This document shows, in pieces, positions 50,595 to 59,058 of a stretch of 64,000 bases of DNA. The position numbers were made by a program, and so were the translations under genes. Location of the stretch: the NCBI GenBank assembly GCA_036520615.1, contig DATDJI010000098.1, positions 56,569 through 120,568 on the forward strand, given 5' to 3'. How positions within the stretch are numbered: position 1 is the first letter of the stretch; every line of letters starts with the position of its first letter. The notes beneath the pieces were generated by a model. That model was not told the DNA's origin. It did not search any database and worked only from the letters and a program-made list of their open reading frames with translations. Source of the stretch: CAMCXE01 sp036520615 (GTDB lineage Bacteria > Pseudomonadota > Gammaproteobacteria > Pseudomonadales > Cellvibrionaceae).

Positions 50595-51198
50595 TTGTTA
50601 ATCCGTTGGCTTATTGCGTTTAGCTGTTTACCGCTGGAAGCCGGGCCGCTGACTTAGTAGAGCAAAAAATACAGGGGTTTGATCGTGCGTTTGTTTCACA
50701 GGGTCAAAGGCTACAAGGAATTAGCTCTATTTATATAGCAGCTCCTCAAATAATTTTTAACAAACAATGGCTTGACGATTACAGGACAAATAGCAGCGCC
50801 GCGGAGCTTGCAATGCACTATTGCACGTTAATGGATAAAACCGTACGCGAACGCTTAATCAAGCGGGGCTGGGTCATTAAAGACCCCGATGGTCCAAATA
50901 CACTAACTCTTTCTACGCGATTAAATGATTTCTACATCAATGCACCAGATTTCGGCCCGGTCACTAGCAAAAATTTTGCGAGTGTGGCGGGTCACGCCAC
51001 AGTGGCGTTTGAGTTGACGCAGGCGGACGGTTCGCGCTTTGCGCATTTGAGCGATGTTAGTGAAACCAATGAAAAAAACCGGGTGGCAAACTCGCATTAG
51101 CCAATCAAGGTATTAATCACAGGGATTTCCAACAATTAATGCAGCGCTGGTCTGATCGCTTAGGGCAATTTTTAGCGAGTAGTCAAGGTAATCGGTAG
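50595..51198 (+). pseudogene. Frameshifted lipoprotein-like gene
   Basis: Three frames join into one protein-like reading. A TTG-initiated hydrophobic stretch (50595-50657) resembles a signal peptide. The main frame is open from 50624 to 51100, and the longest ATG-started part is 50813-51100. A C-terminal frame (51079-51198) reads P-G-G-K-L-A-L-A-N-Q-G-I-N-H-R-D-F. Both changes go in the -1 direction, as single-base deletions would cause. The second falls in a run of seven A's that forms A-AAA-AAC in frame. The central segments R-L-N-D-F-Y-I-N-A-P-D and A-T-V-A-F-E-L are reminiscent of DUF3313-type envelope lipoproteins; this assignment is tentative. Sequencing error or programmed frameshift at the A run remain possible. 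Confidence 0.6.
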
Positions 51199-51213
51199 TA
51201 CTGAAGTACTCTT

Positions 51214-51984
51214 CTAAAGCCTGGGCCGCTTTAAAAAACTGCCTACTGTGAGGACGCAGATTTGTGTTAACACAGCCGCGAGCGCGGCCAATAAAAAGGC
51301 TGTGTTAAATGAACAATATCCTGCCAATACCACGAGTGCGTAGAAGAACGCCAACAAGCTTAATAACCCTTGTTTCAGAGCTCGCAATGCAAAAACTGCA
51401 TGCCAGGGTGAATAATAACGATGGGAAAACACAGCTATTACGCTGGACGCAATGGGAAATGCGGCTAAAACTCCGGTCATCATCGCACCTAATCGCTCTG
51501 CCAACAGCGTCACCGCCAGTACCAATAACGCCGCAAACACCATTCGGCTGATAATTTCTGCTGTGGTGGTTTTGCCCGGCGCAAGCGTATGAGTAACGGG
51601 TCTGGCCCAACGCAATTGAGCAGTTAAAATCACCCCTGCTATAGCCGCATAAATGTGCGCACCTAAATCTGCTCGGGCCAGCCACACACCCAAACCTGTG
51701 TATGTAATCCATCCGAGGCAGAGGCATAGCCACCAGGGAGCTCGCGGTGCAAGCCAGGCATATACGAAACTAAAGGATGACAAACCTACCACACCTGCAA
51801 GTGTTGCCTCGGCAGCCTTAAGCGCAAAACCTGCGCCCTGATCCCAATAAACAAAGTACACAATAGGGCCGCCAATAATCGGAAAACCCGACATAAAACC
51901 CGCTGCACGTGCTCCGAAGCGGCGGCCCAGTAGCGCAATTGCTGCAATCATCAGGGGTACAAAGAATATTTTCGCGACTAACAT
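51214..51984 (-). CDS. Polytopic membrane protein with two similar halves
   Basis: This 256-residue integral membrane protein has about eight hydrophobic helices. The two halves share a motif: G-F-M-S-G-F-P-I-I-G-G-P near residue 30 and G-V-L-A-A-F-P-I-A-S-S-V near residue 170. This suggests internal duplication with inverted topology, as in small transporters. The substrate is unknown. The frame is open back to 52215 inside pgeF, but ATG 51984 lies 13 bases after the pgeF stop and starts the hydrophobic protein directly, so it was chosen. No good Shine-Dalgarno sequence is present. It is probably co-transcribed with rluD and pgeF. Confidence 0.75.
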   Translation of the reverse strand: MLVAKIFFVPLMIAAIALLGRRFGARAAGFMSGFPIIGGPIVYFVYWDQGAGFALKAAEATLAGVVGLSSFSFVYAWLAPRAPWWLCLCLGWITYTGLGVWLARADLGAHIYAAIAGVILTAQLRWARPVTHTLAPGKTTTAEIISRMVFAALLVLAVTLLAERLGAMMTGVLAAFPIASSVIAVFSHRYYSPWHAVFALRALKQGLLSLLAFFYALVVLAGYCSFNTAFLLAALAAVLTQICVLTVGSFLKRPRL

Positions 51985-51997
51985 GTGTGTCTTAAGC

Positions 51998-52756
51998 TTA
52001 AGCCTGCAACCAGAGTACGCTCGCCATGCGGCCACAGACTCCATTGGCACTGCGCCGATAAGAGTAAAACTGAGGTTCGGAAAACGTACAATTGTGCCCA
52101 CCATAAATGACCCGCACCCCCAACGCCTGTAGTTGTAGGCGAGCAAGTGCGTAGATATCCGCATAAAAATGCCCGCTGCGAATACTGGGCGTGAAGGCAT
52201 TGTCAGTGTTGCCATAGGCTAAGAACGAGGCCTTAAAAATCTGTCGCACCTCTTCACCCACTTCAAAATGTACCGGCCCAATAGCGGGGCCGAGATAAGC
52301 GAGTATTTGTTGCGCAGGTGCCTCAAAACTCTGCAATGTGCGCACGAGAATGCCCTGCGCGAGCCCTCGCCAACCGGCGTGAGCAACTGCAATTTCATCC
52401 CCCGCCTGGGAGCAAAACAACACGGGTAAACAATCGGCAGTTAATACGGCAATAGCCAATCCAGGAGTTTGGGTACAAACCGCGTCCGCCCTGGGCGCCA
52501 CAGATTGCACTGGCAATTGAGCTTTATACACCTCTACTCCATGCACCTGCTCAAGCCATTGGATCGGCCCAACACTTAAGTGTTCGCTAAGTAATTGACG
52601 GTTAGCCATCACATGGTTCGTGTCTTCACCTACATGCTCCGCCAAATTAAATGCTGCATAAGGCGGTAGGCTGAAACCGGGGGTATCAGTGGTAAATGTC
52701 GTTTGTGTAATGGCTGCACCTACACGATTAGGGGCAGGCCAAACCGGCTTAAACAT
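51998..52756 (-). CDS. pgeF: Purine nucleoside phosphorylase/laccase-domain protein (PgeF/YfiH)
   Basis: Proteins of the YfiH/PgeF family (also called polyphenol oxidase or multicopper laccase domain) act on adenosine, and PgeF also corrects peptidoglycan stem misincorporation in E. coli. The 252-residue protein has the zinc ligands His in E-Q-V-H-G (about residue 72), Cys in T-A-D-C-L-P-V and His in A-H-A-G-W-R-G. The end has the Y-S-Y-R-R block. It follows rluD by 14 bases, as in Pseudomonas and enterobacteria. In many relatives clpB comes next; here a membrane protein gene and a pseudogene intervene. Confidence 0.92.
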   Translation of the reverse strand: MFKPVWPAPNRVGAAITQTTFTTDTPGFSLPPYAAFNLAEHVGEDTNHVMANRQLLSEHLSVGPIQWLEQVHGVEVYKAQLPVQSVAPRADAVCTQTPGLAIAVLTADCLPVLFCSQAGDEIAVAHAGWRGLAQGILVRTLQSFEAPAQQILAYLGPAIGPVHFEVGEEVRQIFKASFLAYGNTDNAFTPSIRSGHFYADIYALARLQLQALGVRVIYGGHNCTFSEPQFYSYRRSANGVCGRMASVLWLQA

Positions 52757-52770
52757 TGCCCACCACCGCC

Positions 52771-53730
52771 TTAGTCATAGCAGCGCATAAGTGTTAACAA
52801 TTCCATCATGTCCGCGGGAATCGGGGCTTGCCACTGACAAGGTTGCAGCGTTTCAGGGTGAATCAGCGAAAGCGCCTCAGCATGTAATGCCTGGCGTGGG
52901 AACGCTTTCACCGCTTCTAATACTTCTTCATTTATCACGCTTGAGCGCAAACCTTTGCCGCCTCCGCCATAGGCCGGGTCTCCAACCAGCGGGAAGCGGT
53001 TATGGCTCATGTGCACACGTATCTGGTGGGTGCGACCTGTTTCCAATTTGATACACAGCCGAGTGAAATAGCTAAATCGTTCTGCCACTTCGTAATGGGT
53101 AATGGCCTCCTTGCCTTCACCGGTTTTACTCACGGCCATTTTTTTTCGATGTTTACTGTCGCGACCAATCGGCAAATTAATTGTCCCGCCGGTTATCACA
53201 CGGCCGATGACAATTGCTTGGTACTGGCGAGAAACCTCGCGAGCTTGCAGTTGGCTAACCAGATGGTTTTGTGCCTCTAAGGTTTTCGCCACCACCATCA
53301 AACCGGTGGTGTCTTTATCCAAACGGTGGACTATTCCAGCGCGCGGAATACCGGCTAACTGCGGGCTATGGTGTAAGAGTGCGTTAAGCAGTGTGCCTTC
53401 GCTATTACCTGCCGCAGGATGCACAACCATTCCAGCAGCCTTATTTACTACTAAAATCGTGTCGTCCTCGTACACCACGTCCAGAGCTATGGCCTCGGCT
53501 TGCCAGTCACCTTCGTCTTGCACTTCTACATCTAAATTGACGGCTTCGCCGCCCACCAGCTTACCGTTACCCTTGAAAGCTTCGCCATTTAATGTAATTT
53601 CGCCGCTTTTGATCCAGAGCTGTAAGCGAGCGCGGGAAAATTGTGGGAACAATTGGGCGGTCACCTGATCGAAGCGCTGCCCGCTGGCCTCGTAGGGCAC
53701 GGTATGGTTTAGGGTTATTCGGCGTCTCAT
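52771..53730 (-). CDS. rluD: 23S rRNA pseudouridine synthase RluD
   Basis: RluD forms pseudouridines 1911, 1915 and 1917 in helix 69 of 23S rRNA. The 319-residue protein has an N-terminal S4 RNA-binding domain (about residues 15-75). The RluA-type catalytic domain carries the catalytic Asp in H-R-L-D-K-D-T-T-G-L and the G-R-T-H-Q-I-R-V-H-M block. Both domains are complete. ATG 53730 matches the family length, with a weak GAGAA upstream. It is divergent from bamD and heads the rluD-pgeF unit, the conserved arrangement in gammaproteobacteria. Confidence 0.96.
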   Translation of the reverse strand: MRRRITLNHTVPYEASGQRFDQVTAQLFPQFSRARLQLWIKSGEITLNGEAFKGNGKLVGGEAVNLDVEVQDEGDWQAEAIALDVVYEDDTILVVNKAAGMVVHPAAGNSEGTLLNALLHHSPQLAGIPRAGIVHRLDKDTTGLMVVAKTLEAQNHLVSQLQAREVSRQYQAIVIGRVITGGTINLPIGRDSKHRKKMAVSKTGEGKEAITHYEVAERFSYFTRLCIKLETGRTHQIRVHMSHNRFPLVGDPAYGGGGKGLRSSVINEEVLEAVKAFPRQALHAEALSLIHPETLQPCQWQAPIPADMMELLTLMRCYD

Positions 53731-53839
53731 TGAGTTCTCATTAGCTACTGGCTACACTGCGCCCCCTGCCAACTAAGGCACAGCTACGCAACTTTGGGTG
53801 GCACACGCCACGCCCGCTAATGATACAGAGCCCTGCCCC

Positions 53840-54748
53840 ATGCGAGTACCTAAACTTTCCAGTGCCGTTATTTTTCTCGCGGTCTTCAGCCTTTTAATTG
53901 GCTGCTCTTCAAAAAAAGAAGAAAAAATCAGCTCCGAACAAAAACTCTATGAAAAAGCCCAACTTGCGCTTAATGCCAGCAACTGGGAAAGTGCAGTTAA
54001 AGCCTTACAATTGATCGAAGAGCATTATCCGTTCGGCAGCTATGGCGAACAAAGTCAGCTTGAAATTATTTATGCTTATTACGAGGGCGATAAATTTGAC
54101 GAAGCTATAGCCGCTGCCGATCGTTTTATCCGCTTGCATCCGCAGCATCGCAATACAGACTACGCCTATTACATGCGAGGCATGGCAAGCTTCAACAAAG
54201 AGCGTAGTTTTCTCTCATCGTTACTCTCCATCGATAACACCAATCGCGATCCGGGTGCAGCAAAAGATTCTCTAGCCCAATTTAACGATTTTTTAACCCG
54301 GTATCCTAAATCCCCCTATGCTCCTGATGCACAAAAACGCATGGTTTATTTACGCAATGTACTGGCGCGTTATGAAATTCACGTAGCTAATTATTATTTT
54401 AAGCGTGGCGCCTATTTAGCTGCCGCCAACCGCGGCCGCTACGTGGTGGAAAATTTCCAGACCACCCCTGCAGTGCCGGATGCGCTGGCGGTTATGGCGC
54501 AGGCGTACTTTCTGCTTAAGCGCGACGATTTAGCTCAAGCTACGGTAAAAGTATTAGCGTTAAATTTCCCAGATCATCCAGCGCTTAATAAAGAAGGCGA
54601 ATTTGATCGTGACTACACCTATCACTACAAAAAAAATGATTGGCTGAAATACTTAACACTGGGCTTATTAAGCAAAGAGGAAACTCAAGGGTTTGATTCG
54701 CAAGATATCTACAATAAACAAGATGTAAAACAACCACCTAATTTGTAG
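53840..54748 (+). CDS. bamD: Outer-membrane assembly lipoprotein BamD
   Basis: BamD is the essential lipoprotein of the BAM complex that inserts beta-barrel proteins into the outer membrane. From ATG 53840 the protein has 302 residues with lipobox L-I-G-C (Cys22). TPR repeats include L-Y-E-K-A-Q, E-E-H-Y-P-F-G-S-Y, Y-A-Y-Y-M-R-G and F-L-T-R-Y-P-K-S-P-Y, the usual BamD signatures. An upstream in-frame GTG would put 14 polar residues before the signal peptide, so ATG 53840 is chosen. The C-terminal tail of about 60 residues is longer than in E. coli. A terminator follows. Confidence 0.95.
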   Translation: MRVPKLSSAVIFLAVFSLLIGCSSKKEEKISSEQKLYEKAQLALNASNWESAVKALQLIEEHYPFGSYGEQSQLEIIYAYYEGDKFDEAIAAADRFIRLHPQHRNTDYAYYMRGMASFNKERSFLSSLLSIDNTNRDPGAAKDSLAQFNDFLTRYPKSPYAPDAQKRMVYLRNVLARYEIHVANYYFKRGAYLAAANRGRYVVENFQTTPAVPDALAVMAQAYFLLKRDDLAQATVKVLALNFPDHPALNKEGEFDRDYTYHYKKNDWLKYLTLGLLSKEETQGFDSQDIYNKQDVKQPPNL

Positions 54749-54759
54749 TTACATCTATC

Positions 54760-54793
54760 AAATTACAGGGCGATTAATGCCCTGTAATTTTTT
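54760..54793 (+). terminator. bamD Rho-independent terminator
   Basis: AAATTACAGGGC (54760-54771) pairs with GCCCTGTAATTT (54779-54790) around GATTAAT, followed by TTT. It lies 12 bases after the bamD stop, between convergent bamD and sohB. Confidence 0.88.
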
Positions 54794-54812
54794 CCGGAAA
54801 CACAATTCTTAT

Positions 54813-55871
54813 TTAATGGCGAGCCCAATAGCGATTGGCTATGCGGTCAAACAATTCATTAGATAATGTCTCGGCAAACACCTTGCCCGAAATCCCTACT
54901 TTTTGCGCCAGAGTTTTCTTCGTTTCATAACTAATCAGGAAAATATCCGCCGCTGGATGTAATCCAGTCAAATACTCATCACTCGTACTGAGCTGATCAA
55001 TTAAATTGGTTTCAAGCGCACGAGTACCAAACCAAATTTCACCCGTAGCTACTTTATTGATATCTAACTGTGGGCGGTTGGCGACGATAAATTCTTTAAA
55101 TAATTCATGGGTCTCTTCCAAATCCTGTTGGAATTTTTGTCTGCCTTTATCTGTGTTTTCGCCGAATAAAGTCAGCGTGCGCTTATATTCCCCGGCCGTA
55201 AGCATTTCGTAGTCAATTTCATTTTTCTTCAATACGCGATTAAAATTTGGCAAACTAGCGACAACACCTATAGAACCAATAATTGCAAAAGGGGCTGCGA
55301 GAATTTTATTCGCTACACAGGCCATCATATAACCGCCGCTTGCGGCTACTTTATCCACGCAAATTGTCAGCGGGATGTTGTGCTGCCGAATACGCGCTAA
55401 TTGGCTCGATGCAAAACCGTAGCTATGCACCATGCCACCTTGGCTCTCCAAACGTATAATCACCTCGTCTTGAGGGCGGGCCTGCGATAAAATACTGGTC
55501 ACTATATGGCGTAAGCCTTCTGCTGCAGATGCCTTTATATCGCCATTAAAATCCGCCACAAACACACGCTTTTTATCAGCCTCAACTTCACCGGATTTTT
55601 TTACCTTATTAGCTGACTTCGCCTCTTTTTTGCGTGCTTTTTTCTCTTCCTTTTTTTCTTCCTTAAAGATTTTTTCATCCAACAATTCGGCACGTAATGT
55701 GTCTGCTAAACCTTCAAATTCTTCATTAAGTTTACTGACAGTGATACTGCCTTTTTCGGTACGGCTGCGTTTCATGCTAGTTGCAAAAACAAACGACACC
55801 ACCACAATTATTGCCAGCACCCAAGTAATTGTTTTAGCAAAAAACAACCCATAGTTGGATAAGAATTCCAA
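54813..55871 (-). CDS. sohB: Inner-membrane protease SohB (signal peptide peptidase family)
   Basis: SohB is an inner-membrane serine protease of family S49. The 352-residue protein has an N-terminal membrane segment (about residues 10-30), a Lys/Glu-rich coiled linker (about 65-95) and the catalytic domain with Ser in A-A-S-G-G-Y-M-M-A-C and Lys in G-E-Y-K-R-T. The start is TTG 55871: AGAGGAG lies eight bases upstream, and it gives M-E-F-L-S-N-Y-G-L-F as in relatives. No ATG suits. The gene is monocistronic; the 244 bases before nudC hold nothing recognisable. Confidence 0.93.
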   Translation of the reverse strand: MEFLSNYGLFFAKTITWVLAIIVVVSFVFATSMKRSRTEKGSITVSKLNEEFEGLADTLRAELLDEKIFKEEKKEEKKARKKEAKSANKVKKSGEVEADKKRVFVADFNGDIKASAAEGLRHIVTSILSQARPQDEVIIRLESQGGMVHSYGFASSQLARIRQHNIPLTICVDKVAASGGYMMACVANKILAAPFAIIGSIGVVASLPNFNRVLKKNEIDYEMLTAGEYKRTLTLFGENTDKGRQKFQQDLEETHELFKEFIVANRPQLDINKVATGEIWFGTRALETNLIDQLSTSDEYLTGLHPAADIFLISYETKKTLAQKVGISGKVFAETLSNELFDRIANRYWARH

Positions 55872-56115
55872 GCCACTACTCCTCTAAAAGTATTTAAAAA
55901 ATTTACAGGTATTCACCTGCTGTAGAAAGTCACCTCAACCAGACAGAGCAATACGCCATTAAAACGTTCCGCAATGTGCTGACGGCAAATCTTACGGTCA
56001 TTCTAAAGACTTTTTACAGTGAAGAACTGAGAACCACTGAAAAACCTGGGCGATATCTGACTAAGTACATTTACCGAAGATAGGACAAGTTAATGAAGTT
56101 AGAAATCTGCTAACT

Positions 56116-56922
56116 CTACGAGGGGATGGAGAAGCCACGCTCAGCTAAAAAAGCTCTGATTAGCTTTCCTGCAATGGAGACATTAGACGGGATATCAGGC
56201 AATCGTGTCGGGTGAAACCAAGCTGCATCAAGGATTTCACTGGGGTCTGGGGTGATTTCTCCGCTTTGGTAGTGGGCAAAAAAACCTAACATCAGCTGGC
56301 TGGGAAAAGGCCACGGCTGGCTCGATACGTAGCGAATGTGATCTATATGCAAGCCGACCTCTTCATAAACTTCGCGAGAAAAGGCCTCTTCAGCTGTCTC
56401 GCCCGCTTCGATGAATCCAGCTAACAGCGAATAGCGCCCTTGTTTGTGACGTTGATGAGCGGCCAGCAATAATTCATCGCCGCGGCTTACTAAGCCGATA
56501 ACACAGGGAGATATACGCGGGAAAAAACTGGCTCCGCAGTCGGCGCAGCTACAACATAATTCAACTTTGGAGAGCGTCGTCGCAGACCCACAACGCCCAC
56601 AGAAACGGTGCATCTGGCGCCAGTGGATAAGCTGAAGCGCACGGGAGCACAATGCAAACTCATCGGGGGTAAATGTACTCGCCAAACTGCGCAAGCTGAG
56701 ATTTTCTCCATCGATGACATCATCTTCTTGCAGCCAAATTGGGCTATCGCTCCACTCACCCAGATAAACAAAATTTTCTTGCTCACCGCCTTCGTAGAAA
56801 GCCAGTAGCTGAGCGACTCCTTCAGACAGTGGCGATAAAAGGACTAGTTCGCCGCTGGATCGCACCTTCAATAACCAGCCGGGCCCTTCGGCAGAGGTGT
56901 GAAACTGTAAGCGGAACGTCAT
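56116..56922 (-). CDS. nudC: NAD-capped RNA / NADH pyrophosphatase NudC
   Basis: NudC removes NAD caps from RNA and hydrolyses NADH. The 268-residue protein has a zinc ribbon with four cysteines (C-G-R-C and C-A-D-C, about residues 108-129). The Nudix box G-F-I-E-A-G-E-T-A-E-E-A-F ends in R-E-V-Y-E-E-V-G-L. The NudC-specific S-Q-P-W-P-F-P-S-Q-L-M motif follows. ATG 56922 overlaps the stop of the preceding gene as ATGA, indicating coupled translation with the ChpA-N-like gene. The N-terminal domain is complete. Confidence 0.95.
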   Translation of the reverse strand: MTFRLQFHTSAEGPGWLLKVRSSGELVLLSPLSEGVAQLLAFYEGGEQENFVYLGEWSDSPIWLQEDDVIDGENLSLRSLASTFTPDEFALCSRALQLIHWRQMHRFCGRCGSATTLSKVELCCSCADCGASFFPRISPCVIGLVSRGDELLLAAHQRHKQGRYSLLAGFIEAGETAEEAFSREVYEEVGLHIDHIRYVSSQPWPFPSQLMLGFFAHYQSGEITPDPSEILDAAWFHPTRLPDIPSNVSIAGKLIRAFLAERGFSIPS

Positions 56923-58637
56923 CCTGCCTTTACCGCGTAGCCAAGAGCCGCCAGGCTATCTTCGGCCACTTGCAGAACGGAATTATCCAAGCGGGAAATA
57001 TTAGGAGCGGTGTCTAGGAAGTACTCGATGCTAATAATGACATCGGCAAAGGTTTCCAACAGCTCTTTTAAAACGTCCGGTTGCTCGGGCCCAAGTAACA
57101 CCTCATCGACAAACTGAATACAGCGCTGTAAAGCGGCAGCAGCGCGTTTTTGATCTAGAAGCACCATAGCGCCCCATACCGACTCAAGAGTTTTGGAAAT
57201 ATTGCGAATATGGCTTAAATCAAAGCCAGATTCAGAAAACGCCGTGATCGCACGTTTTGTCAAAGATAAACCAGCTTCGGATTCCTGGATCACAATCCGT
57301 TCGGCCTGGGCGAGCTCAGAGAAAGCCACCACTTGTTTTTGAGCTTGTTCTGACGCAGTCGCTAAACATTCATCGGACATGCGCGTGCGCTCTAAGGATG
57401 TGGCGGCACTTTCCAAATACAGCAGTATTTTGGCGAGCTCCTCAAGGTCTTTTTCATTAGCCCGATTACCTGCTCCCGCCCAGGTATTTACCATGGGCAA
57501 CACGCCTTTTAGCACCAAGCTAGGCCCTGTGAGCCCGACCACGCCTAATGTTTCTGCAATTTTATTGAGTGTTTCCTGCAGCCCCGGTAAATCATCTATT
57601 TGATAACCAGTAACCGAAGCCAATTCCAATACGTTTTTAGTGTTAGTGATCTCAATTTGCAGCACGCGAGAGAGAGAATTTACTGTATGAACACTTGGCC
57701 CGCGCAAAGCTTGGCGCTCTTTGGCCAATTGCTTGTCCGTCATGTCAGTGGGAGCGATGCCATAACCACGTTGCAGAGCTCTAATCGTATCGCTCTCCTG
57801 CCCTGATAAGACCAGCAAATACATAAGCTCTTTTACGAGGCCCCTGGGTGGTGCTGCGACATAGGCAGCAGGACCGCCTTTTTGCACCTGCCTAATAACA
57901 CGGTCAATTCGGCTCAGCAGCATCTTGCGAGATTCAATAATCTCCATGTTTTGCCGAACCAGTGCGACAATTGTGAGGTTGGCTAGCCACCAAAGAAGTG
58001 TCAGTGGCTTATCCTTACCGCCCAAACGCTGCAGACGAATAAGCGCTCGCCGCATCAGCCCTAAAGACGGCTGTACCTGACGGTTGCGCAGTACACCCAA
58101 AAGCCCCAATTGATACATATGCCGCAAGCGGCTCAACAGCGGGCGAAATTCTTTATCGCTGACGTTAATCGGTTCAAATGCGGGAAGAGACGGTGTGTAG
58201 TTAAGATTAATGCTAAAAAAATGGCTCTCGGGTAGCACAGGTTCCTTGCGTACCTTACGCAATTCGTTGATATAAGGCACCAACAAGACTGGTAATTTGC
58301 GCTCGGAAAGTTGTACATACTCGAGATAGCGCGTCATAACAAAAAAACTATTGCTAACGTGTTCAAGACGCTTATCAGACTGTGGTGGCTGGGCGCCGTT
58401 AATATCCTGTAAGGCTAGATAAAGCTCTTCGGCCAGCAGACTTGCACCGCGAAACTGCAGTAGTTTTAAAATACCGATAATTTGTTTGACTGCATCAACA
58501 CAGGACTTTAATGGGTCGCCTTCCTCAGACCCGCTAAAAAATAACTCAAGATCCCGGGCGGCCTGTTCTATAGTCGCGACCAGCTCATTGCGCACCATGT
58601 TCAGGGTCTGAAGGTTTACAGAATCCGCAGTGTTCAC
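56919..58637 (-). CDS. Helical protein resembling the ChpA/PilL N-terminal region
   Basis: This 572-residue cytoplasmic, almost wholly helical protein lacks catalytic motifs. The first 110 residues, with S-C-V-D-A-V-K-Q-I-I-G-I-L-K-L-L-Q and G-A-S-L-L-A-E-E-L, look like the Hpt-like module at the N-terminus of the ChpA/PilL chemosensory kinase. The expected phospho-acceptor His is not evident, so it may be a degenerate Hpt scaffold. Hydrophobic helices near 215-232 and 265-280 are probably buried, not membrane-spanning. The start is GTG 58637 with GGGA eight bases upstream. It is translationally coupled to nudC. The functional link between the two is unknown. Confidence 0.65.
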   Translation of the reverse strand: MNTADSVNLQTLNMVRNELVATIEQAARDLELFFSGSEEGDPLKSCVDAVKQIIGILKLLQFRGASLLAEELYLALQDINGAQPPQSDKRLEHVSNSFFVMTRYLEYVQLSERKLPVLLVPYINELRKVRKEPVLPESHFFSINLNYTPSLPAFEPINVSDKEFRPLLSRLRHMYQLGLLGVLRNRQVQPSLGLMRRALIRLQRLGGKDKPLTLLWWLANLTIVALVRQNMEIIESRKMLLSRIDRVIRQVQKGGPAAYVAAPPRGLVKELMYLLVLSGQESDTIRALQRGYGIAPTDMTDKQLAKERQALRGPSVHTVNSLSRVLQIEITNTKNVLELASVTGYQIDDLPGLQETLNKIAETLGVVGLTGPSLVLKGVLPMVNTWAGAGNRANEKDLEELAKILLYLESAATSLERTRMSDECLATASEQAQKQVVAFSELAQAERIVIQESEAGLSLTKRAITAFSESGFDLSHIRNISKTLESVWGAMVLLDQKRAAAALQRCIQFVDEVLLGPEQPDVLKELLETFADVIISIEYFLDTAPNISRLDNSVLQVAEDSLAALGYAVKAG

Positions 58638-59058
58638 ACTCTATTTCCCGTGGCATAGCCCTGGCCGACGCCAAATGCTAACTTAAATGGCTGTCTGTAA
58701 CGCCTAAAAACCTCAGTTGAGCCTACTGCGGCCGCCCAATGCGTGTATGTGCACAGTTTCTAAGACAAAAAAGACAATGATATAAACGCGACAATGCTAA
58801 CGAATTCCGACGCCACTGTCACCGCGTTACCTCATTGATAATAGGTAAAAATGCGCAGAACTCTAGCTCTGCAATCGTCGAATCGCGATGATGAGGGACG
58901 GCATATCAAACCGCCTGAGTCGGCGGTTTAGATTAAATAATAGGCTTGGAAGAGTTGGCGATATTTGTCTAGCATATCGATGCTAATTTTGGCCGCTAAA
59001 ATACAAACATAAACTTTCGAAGAAAATGCCATTAACGTCGAACTGAAATAGAGAATTT
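58638..59058. other. Intergenic region with a GC hairpin downstream of accA
   Basis: 421 bases without a gene. AAACCGCC (58908-58915) and GGCGGTTT (58922-58929) form an 8-bp stem with a 6-base loop. It is 130 bases beyond the accA stop and has no U tract on the - strand, so it is at best a weak terminator. GTTACCTC at 58825 is an isolated GTWAC word. Confidence 0.45.

Noticed and set aside
51984..52215. N-terminal extension of the membrane protein overlapping pgeF
   Set aside because: The 77 extra residues are polar, overlap pgeF in another frame and do not resemble a domain; ATG 51984 starts the hydrophobic protein.
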